DNA of 64,000 bases from a bacterium (GCA_030539165.1 JAUNSO010000004.1:1-64000); one strand, 5' to 3'; shown: positions 37,501-45,260, numbered from the stretch's first letter. Notes: generated by a model not told the origin, from the sequence alone. Numbers and translations: made by a program.

Positions 37501-37521
37501 AAAAATTGCTTTGCAATTTTT
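37501..37521 (-). promoter_or_regulatory. AU-rich hairpin between flgB and flgC
   Basis: AAAAATTGC (37501-37509) pairs perfectly with GCAATTTTT (37513-37521) around a 3-nt loop. On the minus strand the 3' arm ends in TTTTT, so it could act as a weak terminator. Confidence 0.55.
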
Positions 37522-37525
37522 CACT

Positions 37526-37557
37526 GTCGGCAAAATCGCAAAGCGATTTTATCCGAC
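37526..37557 (-). promoter_or_regulatory. Hairpin at the flgB stop
   Basis: GTCGG and AAAATCGC (37526-37539) pair with GCGATTTT and CCGAC (37543-37557) around an AAA loop. The stem begins at the last base of the flgB stop codon. With the neighbouring AU-rich hairpin it forms a tandem structure in the 128-bp flgB-flgC gap. Confidence 0.7.
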
Positions 37558-37946
37558 TACTTCATGACTCTTTGCAGATCGGTGAATTTGCCGCTGATGC
37601 TTTGGATCATGGCATTGTACTTGATCTGGTTGGAAGCCAGTTCTACATTTTCGTTATCTATATCTACGTTGTTGCCATCCAGTCTGTAGGAGTAGTTGGC
37701 GGAATCTGTATATACTCTGCCCTCAATATGTTTGAGGTTAATATCACCAACCTTTTGATCAAGGCTCTCATACTTGTTTGCCTTGAGTGCATGCTTCAGC
37801 TCCTCTTCAAAAGAAACATCCTGCCTCTTATAGCCGGGAGTATCCGCATTGGCGATGTTGTTGGAAATTGCTTCATTACGCAGCCATGCTGCATCTGCTG
37901 CCTGATCGAGAACATTCACATAATCATAAATATCAGAATTAATCAT
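37557..37946 (-). CDS. flgB: Flagellar rod protein FlgB
   Basis: A 129-residue proximal rod protein and first gene of the fla/che operon. The motif DAAWLRNEAISNNIANADTPGYKRQDVSF and the C-terminal VELASNQIKYNAMIQSISGKF are typical. A good promoter lies just upstream and codY precedes the region, as in B. subtilis. Confidence 0.96.
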   Translation of the reverse strand: MINSDIYDYVNVLDQAADAAWLRNEAISNNIANADTPGYKRQDVSFEEELKHALKANKYESLDQKVGDINLKHIEGRVYTDSANYSYRLDGNNVDIDNENVELASNQIKYNAMIQSISGKFTDLQRVMK

Positions 37947-37968
37947 ATACGCTCACCTACCTTACTAT

Positions 37969-37996
37969 ATTATAAATTATTTGTAGAAAAACACAA
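37969..37996 (-). promoter_or_regulatory. Sigma-A promoter of the fla/che operon
   Basis: The minus strand reads TTGTGT (37996-37991), 16 nt, and a perfect TATAAT (37974-37969). The predicted start is only about 15 nt before the flgB ATG, which has GGTAGGTG as ribosome-binding site. A weak hairpin CCAC/GTGG with a T7 run lies just upstream (about 38013-38030, minus) and could end small transcripts from upstream. Confidence 0.7.
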
Positions 37997-38094
37997 GGAC
38001 TTTTTCAAAAAAACCACTTTATCTTGTGGATTTTGCATTTCTCAGCACAACATGTCGATGTTATGTCTACCAACTCCTTTCCTGCTTTTTTCCT

Positions 38095-38117
38095 GCTTGC
38101 TTGCTTGCTTGCTTGCT
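38095..38117. repeat. GCTT tetranucleotide microsatellite
   Basis: Five complete GCTT units plus GCT lie in tandem about 100 bp upstream of the flgB -35 box, in non-coding DNA. Such arrays can change length by replication slippage. Confidence 0.92.
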
Positions 38118-38149
38118 CACTCACCGTCTCTGCTCATTCATCGCCTTTT

Positions 38150-38478
38150 TTGGACAATGAAATCTATATTTCATGACCAAAATTCCAATTACATGCATGA
38201 TATATCTGTCGAATTGTTAATTTGGACAATGCGTTCTTGCTAACGAGCTTATTATTCCAAAGATTGAAGTGTATCAGGCTTTCTTTGGAATTCTATATGC
38301 ATTTGAGCAGGAGTATTGTCCAATTTCAATGAAAACAGCTTGTCATTGTTTCCATTTTAGAATGTATACAAGCAATTCTCCCATCTGTTGTCCAAAAACA
38401 TGAAAAACTCATATTATATCTCCCAAAAACATGAAAAACCATATTTCCCAAAAGCACGAAAAGCCTATATTGTCCCAA
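38150..38478. promoter_or_regulatory. Repeated TTGGACAA boxes and a dyad upstream of flgB
   Basis: In the 668-bp gap between flgB and codY, the octamer TTGGACAA occurs at 38150-38157 and 38222-38229, and its complement TTGTCCAA at 38316-38323 and 38388-38395, with a variant TTGTCCCAA at 38470-38478. Spacings are 72, 94, 72 and 82 bp, so the array is roughly symmetrical. Between the two orientations lies a perfect dyad ATTCCAAAG (38254-38262) / CTTTGGAAT (38283-38291). This looks like a binding region for a regulator. No gene of useful length is seen in the gap. Confidence 0.6.
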
Positions 38479-38497
38479 AAGCCATAAAAACATTTAG
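38391..38497. repeat. Four degenerate 25-30-bp repeats
   Basis: Units beginning TCCAAAAACATGAAAAA, TCCCAAAAACATGAAAAA, TCCCAAAAGCACGAAAAG and TCCCAAAAGCCATAAAAA start at 38391, 38421, 38446 and 38473. They lie between the codY terminator and the dyad. They diverge progressively toward codY. Confidence 0.75.
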
Positions 38498-38525
38498 ATA
38501 GTCAAAGTGCTTTCATGTCATATAA

Positions 38526-38573
38526 AAAGGGATTCATCGCAAACACATGCAGTATCCGCAGATAAATCCCTTT
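38526..38573 (-). terminator. Terminator of codY
   Basis: AAAGGGATTCATC (38526-38538) pairs with GATAAATCCCTTT (38561-38573) with one mismatch. The minus-strand 3' side runs TTTTTATATG. It lies 42 bp after the codY stop and separates codY from the fla/che operon. Confidence 0.8.
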
Positions 38574-38614
38574 ACATACTTTATAAATCCATTTACAAAG
38601 ACGCACTATGAACT

Positions 38615-39397
38615 TTAGTTCTTGCTGCGCTTCATCGTTTCAATCTCGTCGAAAATAACCGGATTTAAAACCTTGATATATGTACCTTTCATCCCGGAAG
38701 ATCTGGACTCAATCACGCCGGCACTTTCAAATTTTCTGAGCGCATTTACAATGACTGAACGTGTGATACCGACTCTGTCTGCAATCTTGCTTGCTACAAG
38801 GATTCCCTCATTGCCGTCCAGTTCATCAAATATATGAGTGATAGCTTCCATCTCTGAAAATGATAATGTACTGATTGCTGACTTGACCACCTGCAGCTTT
38901 CTGGTCTCCTCTGCGCTCTCCTCATTCACGGCACGCAGCATCTCCAGTCCTACAACCGTTGCACCATACTCACACAATATTATATCGTCAATTGTGTACT
39001 GTTCCTGAACCTTATAGATAAATAAAGTTCCGAGACGTTCTCCTGCGATATCGATTGGTGTAATGATGGCCTGATATCTGCTGACTCCGCTGCTCTCAAA
39101 GCCCAGTGTCTCCAGATTGACATTTTCCTTCGTCGATAGAACTCCCAGCAGTCTTTCATTCAGCATATGATCTATGATGCCGCCGATCTCGTACTTCAGC
39201 AGCTCATCGATTTCCCCTATTTCCTTTACGGCTCCGGTCCCCAATACCTTGCCCTTTTTACTAATGACCAATACATTGGACTGCATAATATCCTTTAACA
39301 CATCACAAATATCATTGAACACAACTTTACTGGAGTTATTGTTATGTAATAATTTGTTAATCTTTCGTGTTTTATCCAACAATTGTACACTACTCAT
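38615..39397 (-). CDS. codY: Global regulator CodY
   Basis: A 260-residue repressor that responds to GTP and branched-chain amino acids. The N-terminal GAF domain starts LLDKTRKINKLLHNN, and the C-terminal winged helix reads SKIADRVGITRSVIVNALRKFESAGVIESRSSGMKGTYIKVLN. The ATG at 39397 is chosen because AGGAGG lies 8 nt upstream and the protein then starts MSSVQLLDKTRKI, like other CodY proteins; the open frame 20 codons longer overlaps the promoter. CodY represses fla/che in B. subtilis, so its adjacency to flgB is notable. Confidence 0.96.
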   Translation of the reverse strand: MSSVQLLDKTRKINKLLHNNNSSKVVFNDICDVLKDIMQSNVLVISKKGKVLGTGAVKEIGEIDELLKYEIGGIIDHMLNERLLGVLSTKENVNLETLGFESSGVSRYQAIITPIDIAGERLGTLFIYKVQEQYTIDDIILCEYGATVVGLEMLRAVNEESAEETRKLQVVKSAISTLSFSEMEAITHIFDELDGNEGILVASKIADRVGITRSVIVNALRKFESAGVIESRSSGMKGTYIKVLNPVIFDEIETMKRSKN

Positions 39398-39428
39398 CGC
39401 AAATACCTCCTTTTCCCGATTATCTTCC

Positions 39429-39457
39429 ATGTTAACACAAAAAAGCGCGGAAATCAA
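39429..39457 (-). promoter_or_regulatory. Promoter of codY
   Basis: The minus strand reads TTGATT (39457-39452), 17 nt, TAACAT (39434-39429). The -35 and spacer lie inside the topA terminator hairpin, so the two signals overlap. Confidence 0.55.
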
Positions 39458-39471
39458 TTGTTTCTGCGCTT
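39443..39471 (-). terminator. Terminator of topA
   Basis: AAGCGC (39443-39448) pairs with GCGCTT (39466-39471), extended by GGAAA/TTTCT pairing. On the minus strand it ends in TTTTTTG. It lies 41 bp after the topA stop. Confidence 0.8.
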
Positions 39472-39511
39472 ATTTTTTGAATATTTTAAATAATTTATAA
39501 ATATTATCAGT

Positions 39512-41590
39512 CTACTTCTTTTCGGCTTGTTTTTCGACAATATGACCGCATTCTGCATTAATGCACAACAGTTTATTTCCCTTTTCCACCAACATGCCGC
39601 CACACTTCGGACACTTCTCGGCTACCGGCTTCTGCCATGACATAAAGTCACACTCAGAGCCGCTCTCACAGCCATAATACTTTCTGCCCTTCTTTGTTTT
39701 GCGCAGGACAATTTCCTTACCGCACTTCGGACAGGCTATGCCGATCTTCTCCAGATACGGCTTTGTATTCTTGCACTCCGGAAATCCCGGACATGCCAGA
39801 AACTTTCCATGAGGGCCGTACTTGATAACCATATTGCGTCCGCAGACATCACAGATCTCCTCAGACACTTCATCGGGAATATCAACCTTGGACAGATCCT
39901 TTTCTGCCGCCTTGACTGCTTCATCCAGATCCGGATAGAAATTGCTGACTACGGTCTTCCAATTCACCGAGCCCTCTTCTACCTTGTCTAACAGCATCTC
40001 CATATTGGCTGTAAAATTCATATCCACAATACTCGGAAATGCATCCTTCATCATTTTATTGACCACTTCACCAAGTTCTGTTACATAAAGGTTCTTATTC
40101 TCCTTTGTCACATATCTTCTTGACATGATGGTGGTAATGGTGGGTGCATAAGTACTCGGACGACCGATGCCCAGTTCCTCCAGAGCCTTTACAAGAGATG
40201 CTTCTGTATAATGTGCGGGCGGCTGGGTAAAGTGCTGCTTTGCATCAAACTCCTCCGCTTTCAGTTTGGAATTCATGGAAATACCCTTCAGCAGTGCATT
40301 TCCGGTTGTCTTTTCATCTTCGTCTGACGTATAAACCAGCATAAAGCCCTCGAACAGCACAGAACTGGTTGCCACTGAAAAGCGATAGCCTCCTGCATCT
40401 ATTTTCACTGATGTTGTCTCATACTTTGCCTCACTCATGCGGCTGGCGACAAAGCGTTTCCAGATCAATGTATACAGACGCAGCTGTTCTCTGCTGAGTG
40501 AATCCTTGAGAGAGTTCGGCGTTCTGGAAAGATCAGTCGGACGGATGGCTTCATGAGCATCCTGGATCTTTTTTCCGTCTTTCTTTTCCGGAGTTGTGCC
40601 TGCTGCAAAGTCTGCACCATAATTCTGTTCGATATAATCCTTTGCCATGACCTCTGCCTCTGCTGCGACTCTGGTAGAGTCTGTACGCAGATATGTGATC
40701 ACACCCACTGTTCCGTTGCCCTTGATGTCTATTCCTTCATACAGCTGCTGTGCCAGACGCATTGTCTTTTGTGTTGAATAGTTCAGGGTCTTGCTGGCTT
40801 CCTGCTGCAGGGTGCTGGTCGTAAACGGCAAAGGCGCTTTTTTGGTTCTCTCACCCTTCTTGATATCAATTACTTTAAATGTTGACTTTTGAACTGCTGA
40901 CTGGATCTGTTCAGCCTGTTTTTCAGATGTTATGTTAACCTTTCCATTCTGATCCCCACAAAAATGTGCTGTCAGCGGCTGTTTTTCTTTATCTACCTTC
41001 AGAATGGCATCCAGTGTCCAGTACTCTTCCGGAATAAATGCATTGATTTCATCCTCTCTGTCACATATAATGCGCAGTGCAACAGACTGTACACGGCCTG
41101 CACTGAGTCCACGCTTCACCTTTGCCCATAAGACCGGTGATATACGGTATCCTACCATTCTGTCCAGCATACGTCTTGCCTGCTGTGCATTGACGAGATC
41201 CATATCGATCTCACGTGCATTTTTTAACGATTCCTTGACCGCATTCTTTGTGATCTCGTTGAAAGTGATGCGGTACATTTTCTTGCTGCCCAGATTCAGG
41301 GCGGCACACAAGTGCCATGATATGGCTTCTCCCTCACGATCAGGGTCAGTTGCCAGATATACTTTATCGGCTTTCTTCACTTCCTTGCGAAGATTGGCAA
41401 GTACATCCCCCTTTCCTCTGATGGTGATATATTTTGGTTCAAAATCATGCTCGGTGTCGATACCCAGCTGACTCTTTGGCAGATCTCTCACGTGTCCGTT
41501 GCTCGCAGCAACCTCATAATTAGATCCCAGAAATTTCTTGATTGTCTTAACCTTGGCAGGTGATTCCACAATTACAAGATTTTTTGCCAT
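39512..41590 (-). CDS. topA: DNA topoisomerase I
   Basis: A 692-residue type IA topoisomerase that relaxes negative supercoils. The Toprim domain (LVIVESPAKVKTIKKFLG ... YLATDPDREGEAISWHL), the active-site Tyr region (GVITYLRTDSTRVAAEA) and three C-terminal zinc ribbons (CDVCGRNM ... CPGFPEC, CPKCGKEI ... CESGSEC, CPKCGGML ... CINAEC) are present. The start overlaps the dprA end by 44 bp. The dprA-topA order is common in Firmicutes. Confidence 0.97.
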   Translation of the reverse strand: MAKNLVIVESPAKVKTIKKFLGSNYEVAASNGHVRDLPKSQLGIDTEHDFEPKYITIRGKGDVLANLRKEVKKADKVYLATDPDREGEAISWHLCAALNLGSKKMYRITFNEITKNAVKESLKNAREIDMDLVNAQQARRMLDRMVGYRISPVLWAKVKRGLSAGRVQSVALRIICDREDEINAFIPEEYWTLDAILKVDKEKQPLTAHFCGDQNGKVNITSEKQAEQIQSAVQKSTFKVIDIKKGERTKKAPLPFTTSTLQQEASKTLNYSTQKTMRLAQQLYEGIDIKGNGTVGVITYLRTDSTRVAAEAEVMAKDYIEQNYGADFAAGTTPEKKDGKKIQDAHEAIRPTDLSRTPNSLKDSLSREQLRLYTLIWKRFVASRMSEAKYETTSVKIDAGGYRFSVATSSVLFEGFMLVYTSDEDEKTTGNALLKGISMNSKLKAEEFDAKQHFTQPPAHYTEASLVKALEELGIGRPSTYAPTITTIMSRRYVTKENKNLYVTELGEVVNKMMKDAFPSIVDMNFTANMEMLLDKVEEGSVNWKTVVSNFYPDLDEAVKAAEKDLSKVDIPDEVSEEICDVCGRNMVIKYGPHGKFLACPGFPECKNTKPYLEKIGIACPKCGKEIVLRKTKKGRKYYGCESGSECDFMSWQKPVAEKCPKCGGMLVEKGNKLLCINAECGHIVEKQAEKK

Positions 41591-42542
41591 CTATTGTTCC
41601 TCCGCATCTGATATAATGATCTTTTCCGACTTCTCTGATCAATCCCTTGATCTCAAGTGATAATAGTATATGCGAAATTTCCTGAACCGGAATTTTTGTT
41701 ACCTCTACAATATCTTCCAAATTCTTGGCATATAAATCTAGGTGAGTATACACCATATTTTCTTCGTTATCAAGCACAAATTGATTTTTTTGTTTTTTTC
41801 TTTTGGAAAATTTCAGATTTTCTTTAGATTGAAAATGATAATCAGACAGCAATTCTTCCGGTGATAACAGGATGCCGGCACCTTGTTTGATCAGCCTGTT
41901 ACACCCCTCACTCAGAGGATCGGTCAGCCTGCCGGGAACCACATAAACATCCTTTCCCTGCTCTAATGCCATATCCACTGTAATCAGTGTCCCACTCTTC
42001 TGCTTTGCCTCAATCACGATCACTGCATCAGACAGTCCTGATATGATCCGGTTGCGTGATGGAAACTGCTGCGCCAGCGGCTGTGTTCCGGGTGAAAACT
42101 CTGAAATCAGGCCTCCCCTTGCCTGCAACATACGATAAAGCTCCAGATTTTCTCTTGGATAGCAGACATCGACACCGCATCCTAAAACCGCAAAGGATGA
42201 GCCTCCGGCTTTTAATGCCGACATCTGACTGATGCCGTCGATACCTCTGGCCATGCCACTGATAATCTGTATGCCTGCCTTTCCCAACTCAGTGCCGAAC
42301 AGGCATGCCATCTGTCTCCCATACTCTGAACAGACTCTTGCACCTATGATTGCAACAGACGCAGCTTCCGGATCCGGCAGCCATCCGCTAACATACAACC
42401 CCTTTGGAGCCGATGGAATACAATCCAGTTTAACAGGATACGCCGTGTCGCCGCGCCTGATATACCGGATGTTCTGACCGGCTTTTTCTTCCTCACTGAT
42501 GCTGTTTCTTCTATTATATATATTCTCTGTTTGATTTCCCAT
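41547..42542 (-). CDS. dprA: DNA processing protein DprA (short N-terminus)
   Basis: A 331-residue DprA/Smf protein that loads RecA on incoming single-stranded DNA during transformation. The Rossmann-like core is intact (VAIIGARVCSEYGRQMA, ISGMARGIDGISQMSALKAGG, LGCGVDVCYPRENLELY, SGTLITVDMALEQGKDVYVVPG), with a C-terminal winged helix. It begins only about 30 residues before the core, so the usual N-terminal SAM-like domain is missing; comM ends 11 bp upstream, leaving no room for it. Its last 14 codons overlap topA. Confidence 0.92.
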   Translation of the reverse strand: MGNQTENIYNRRNSISEEEKAGQNIRYIRRGDTAYPVKLDCIPSAPKGLYVSGWLPDPEAASVAIIGARVCSEYGRQMACLFGTELGKAGIQIISGMARGIDGISQMSALKAGGSSFAVLGCGVDVCYPRENLELYRMLQARGGLISEFSPGTQPLAQQFPSRNRIISGLSDAVIVIEAKQKSGTLITVDMALEQGKDVYVVPGRLTDPLSEGCNRLIKQGAGILLSPEELLSDYHFQSKENLKFSKRKKQKNQFVLDNEENMVYTHLDLYAKNLEDIVEVTKIPVQEISHILLSLEIKGLIREVGKDHYIRCGGTIDGKKSCNCGITCQG

Positions 42543-42553
42543 TCCTGTCCCTG

Positions 42554-44089
42554 TTATCTCCTCTCATATTTTAAATCCAGTCCTTTATATCGGATGGCTT
42601 CACTCAAATGTCGTTCACTGATGTGCTGCATGCCGTCCAGATCAGCGATGGTCCTCGCCACCTTGATGATCCTGTGATAGGAGCGTGCGCTCAGATGCAG
42701 CCGCTCAAAAACACTTTCCATCAGCTGCTGTTCCTTTCTGCCGAGTTCACAGTACTGCTTCAGTTCCCGTACCCCGAGATCTGCATTGAAACGAAATGCT
42801 GTTCCACGGTATCTCTCTGCCTGTCTGTCTCTGGCACGGCAGACCCGTTCCCGGATGGCTGCAGAGGATTCACTGCCTGTAGAGCAGGACAGCTCCTTAT
42901 AAACCACCTTGGGAATATCAAGACAAATATCGATTCTGTCCAGAAGTGGACGAGAGAGCTTGCTCAGATACCGATGTACCTCCGGTTCGGCACAGGTACA
43001 CAGATTCAGATCGGGATAGTTTCCGCACGGACATGGGTTCATGGCGGAAATGAATAAAAAATCGGCTGGATATGTATAGGTTCCGTGACTTCGTGTGATG
43101 CGTATTTCCCGATCCTCCATCGGCTGCCGCAGGATTTCCAGTGTTGTACGTTTGAACTCCGGCAGTTCATCCATGAACAGAATTCCCCGATGCGCCATGC
43201 TGATGCCTCCAGGCCTTGGAACATTGCCGCATCCGGCCAGTGCTTTGTCAGTAATCGTGTGATGCGGTGCCACGAATGGCCGTTTTGTAATCAGTCCCTC
43301 CTCGCGATGCAGCATTCCGGATACGCTGTAGATCTTGGATACCTCCAGACACTCCTCCATGGACATCGGCGGCAGTATGGATGGCATACATTTTGAAAGC
43401 ATCGTCTTGCCTGCTCCGGGCGGACCAATCATCAGTACATTATGAAAGCCTGCAGCCGCGACCTCAAGACCTCTCTTAGCCGCGGTCTGCCCTTGTATAT
43501 CCATAAAATCATACTGCTGCAGCCCTCTGTCCCTCTCATCTGAGGAGGCCGGTCTGCAGCCTTCCGGAGCAATTGTCCTGATTCCTCTCAGATAATCAAA
43601 TGTTTCTGTCAGACTGGTGACCCCGATCACCTCAATGCCATCGATCACTGCGCCTTCGCCGGCATTATCCTTTGGTACGATACACCTCCTGTACCCGTTC
43701 TCCGCTGCACCGATCACAATGGGCAGGATCCCGTTCACTGCACTGACCCTCCCATCCAGTCCCAGTTCTCCAATGATCAGAGTCTGTTTCAAATCTGCCT
43801 GTTTCAGCAGCTCCATTGCCTGCAGGATGGCCACGGCAATCGGCAGATCAAATGCCGCTCCCTGTTTTCTGATGTTGGCAGGTGACAAATTGACTGTAAT
43901 GTGTTTTGCAGGAATGGATATCCCGCTGTTTCCGAGGGCAGTCCGAACCCTTTCCCTGGCCTCTCTGACCTCACTTCCAAGAAACCCGACCATATCAAAC
44001 GCCGGCATGCCCGATGAGATATCCACCTCGACATTGACCATATAACTGTCCAGTCCCCTGAGTGCTCCTGACATAATACTACTATACAT
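42554..44089 (-). CDS. comM: ComM-family AAA+ protein (Mg chelatase-like)
   Basis: A 511-residue YifB/ComM protein; in transformable bacteria ComM is a branch-migration helicase acting with RecA. It has an N-terminal Lon-S5-like fold (MPAFDMVGFLGSEVREARERVRTAL), AAA+ domain with Walker A MIGPPGAGKTML and Walker B GILFMDELPEF, and a C-terminal Mg-chelatase-like domain (RVCRARDRQAERY ... SARSYHRIIKVARTIADL). The ATG at 44089 is chosen because AAAGGAG lies 5 nt upstream. It forms a comM-dprA-topA block. Confidence 0.93.
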   Translation of the reverse strand: MYSSIMSGALRGLDSYMVNVEVDISSGMPAFDMVGFLGSEVREARERVRTALGNSGISIPAKHITVNLSPANIRKQGAAFDLPIAVAILQAMELLKQADLKQTLIIGELGLDGRVSAVNGILPIVIGAAENGYRRCIVPKDNAGEGAVIDGIEVIGVTSLTETFDYLRGIRTIAPEGCRPASSDERDRGLQQYDFMDIQGQTAAKRGLEVAAAGFHNVLMIGPPGAGKTMLSKCMPSILPPMSMEECLEVSKIYSVSGMLHREEGLITKRPFVAPHHTITDKALAGCGNVPRPGGISMAHRGILFMDELPEFKRTTLEILRQPMEDREIRITRSHGTYTYPADFLFISAMNPCPCGNYPDLNLCTCAEPEVHRYLSKLSRPLLDRIDICLDIPKVVYKELSCSTGSESSAAIRERVCRARDRQAERYRGTAFRFNADLGVRELKQYCELGRKEQQLMESVFERLHLSARSYHRIIKVARTIADLDGMQHISERHLSEAIRYKGLDLKYERR

Positions 44090-44148
44090 TGCATCTCCTT
44101 TCTGCACTGTCCTATGCACAAATCCATATTCAATTATGATCTTGGGAA

Positions 44149-44175
44149 ATTATATCTGCTGCCGTGAACCGGCAA
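44149..44175 (-). promoter_or_regulatory. Possible promoter of comM
   Basis: The minus strand has TTGCCG (44175-44170), a short 15-nt spacer and a perfect TATAAT (44154-44149), about 60 bp before the comM start. The spacer is below optimum, and TGCCG/CGGCA there forms a small inverted repeat. Confidence 0.4.
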
Positions 44176-44193
44176 TCTCTGATGGCATTTTGC

Positions 44194-44210
44194 GGGCGTA
44201 TGATACGCCC
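44194..44210 (-). terminator. Hairpin after the leader-peptide genes
   Basis: GGGCGTA (44194-44200) pairs perfectly with TACGCCC (44204-44210) around TGA, 30 bp after the stop of the 68-residue gene. There is no T-run, so termination would be inefficient. Confidence 0.5.
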
Positions 44211-44239
44211 GTATGCCTATAGAATCATTCTCTTTTGTA

Positions 44240-44446
44240 CTATCTGATAACTTCGATTTTTCGTCCCGGAATCCTGCTTTCTGCAGCACCTGCTGCCGCA
44301 ACATATGCCAGATCATCCTCACTCATTTCATGAATGACCTGCTCGGGCATCGTCTGATGTCTCGTCTCCCGCATCTTTTGGCGGATCTTGTCCTTTGTCT
44401 CTTGATTCTCCGAAAAATCAGCTCGTTGAAATATATTACCGTTCAT
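44240..44446 (-). CDS. 68-residue peptide with leader-like motif
   Basis: A small protein of unknown function. The N-terminal half is charged and helical-looking (FQRADFSENQETKDKIRQKM). The middle holds EMSEDDLAYVAAAG, which resembles the end of RiPP/bacteriocin leader peptides of the type ELSDDELExVAGG. The residues after it (about 16) are basic and contain no cysteine. AAAGGAG precedes the ATG. It lies 39 bp after the 58-residue gene and downstream of the ECF sigma gene. No modification enzyme or transporter is adjacent, so export or processing is only inferred. Confidence 0.7.
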   Translation of the reverse strand: MNGNIFQRADFSENQETKDKIRQKMRETRHQTMPEQVIHEMSEDDLAYVAAAGAAESRIPGRKIEVIR

Positions 44447-44485
44447 AATATACTCCTTTCTTCGCAGGCTGAATCAACCAGTATT

Positions 44486-44662
44486 TTATGCTTTCTGAAG
44501 ATTCGGATTTTTGCGTCCGCATACACACTCCAACACATCGAATCTGTTTTTACGGCCGCAGCTGCATGTCCAGTCTCCACCTGCTGACTGTGCAACTGTT
44601 CTGGCAATTCTCTTACCTCCGTCAACCTTTTCTAACTCATCATCATTCAATAACTCTGCCAT
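44486..44662 (-). CDS. 58-residue peptide: GG-type leader plus zinc-ribbon-like core
   Basis: The gene reads MAELLNDDELEKVDGGKRIA at the N-terminus, which matches a short double-glycine leader (LNDDELEKVDGG), followed by a core with two similar halves: WTCSCGRKN and ECVCGRKN. The four cysteines in CxC pairs and the preceding Trp resemble a RanBP2-like or double zinc-ribbon fold. AGGAGG lies 8 nt before the ATG, the strongest site nearby, and the frame is closed right after the core. It starts 82 bp after the ECF sigma stop. Function unknown; a metal-binding peptide or RiPP-like precursor are both possible. Confidence 0.8.
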   Translation of the reverse strand: MAELLNDDELEKVDGGKRIARTVAQSAGGDWTCSCGRKNRFDVLECVCGRKNPNLQKA

Positions 44663-44744
44663 TTTGTTTACCTCCTAATCTGTATCATTGCATAATATTA
44701 AAACCATCACTTATTCATACGATCCTAACTCAAAAATGTCACAC

Positions 44745-45260
44745 CTAAAATTCAGATGACTCCAGCTCTGCAAAATCCTCCGGCCTCATGGAACTGCGAA
44801 GCTTGTGCATGATGCGTGACATCTTGGTAGATACAGCCGTTTCAGTCATTCCGAGCAAATCTGCGATCTGCTTATTTTTCATATCCTCATAAAACCGCAG
44901 GAAAACCAATTCACGCTCTGCCTCATTCAATGTCTTTAGTAGTCGATAAACCTCTTTGTTTGTTTCCTCGCGAATGAGCTGTTCCTCGCCCTCGAACTCC
45001 ACACAGCCCTCGTACTCCATCTCCTCGGTAGAAGCCATCGGCTTATTCATACGATAATAATCCGTCAGTGTATTCTGTGCAATTGTATAGAGCCAGGTTG
45101 AGAAGGAAGCCTTTGATTCATCAAATGAGTTCCATCCTGCTACTACCTTGACGAACACACTGCTCACTATATCTTCCGTACGTTCCTTGTTCATCAGCCG
45201 GTAATATACGTAGTGATAGATCTTTGGATAATACAGTTCATACATCTGGTCAATCTGCAT
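44745..45260 (-). CDS. ECF-type RNA polymerase sigma factor
   Basis: A 171-residue sigma factor with only regions 2 (LYYPKIYHYVYYRLMNKERTEDIVSSVFVKV ... STWLYTIAQNTLTDYYR) and 4 (LNEAERELVFLRFYEDMKNKQIADLLGMTETAVSTKMSRIMHKL). No anti-sigma gene is visible next to it. The ATG at 45260 is chosen because GGTGGAG lies 6 nt upstream. It has its own sigma-A promoter, and two small peptide genes follow. Just after its stop the minus strand reads TGACATTTTT and, about 15 nt later, CGTATG, which could be an ECF-type promoter for the peptides (weak guess). Confidence 0.92.
   Translation of the reverse strand: MQIDQMYELYYPKIYHYVYYRLMNKERTEDIVSSVFVKVVAGWNSFDESKASFSTWLYTIAQNTLTDYYRMNKPMASTEEMEYEGCVEFEGEEQLIREETNKEVYRLLKTLNEAERELVFLRFYEDMKNKQIADLLGMTETAVSTKMSRIMHKLRSSMRPEDFAELESSEF

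Noticed and set aside
37506..38243. Plus-strand open frame covering flgB and the upstream gap
   Set aside because: Half of it is antisense to flgB, it runs through the microsatellite, and it has no recognisable domain or convincing ribosome-binding site.
44443..44625. 60-codon minus-strand frame overlapping the 58-residue peptide gene
   Set aside because: It is out of frame with the well-placed AGGAGG and lacks pattern, whereas the 58-residue frame shows a leader and paired CxC motifs.
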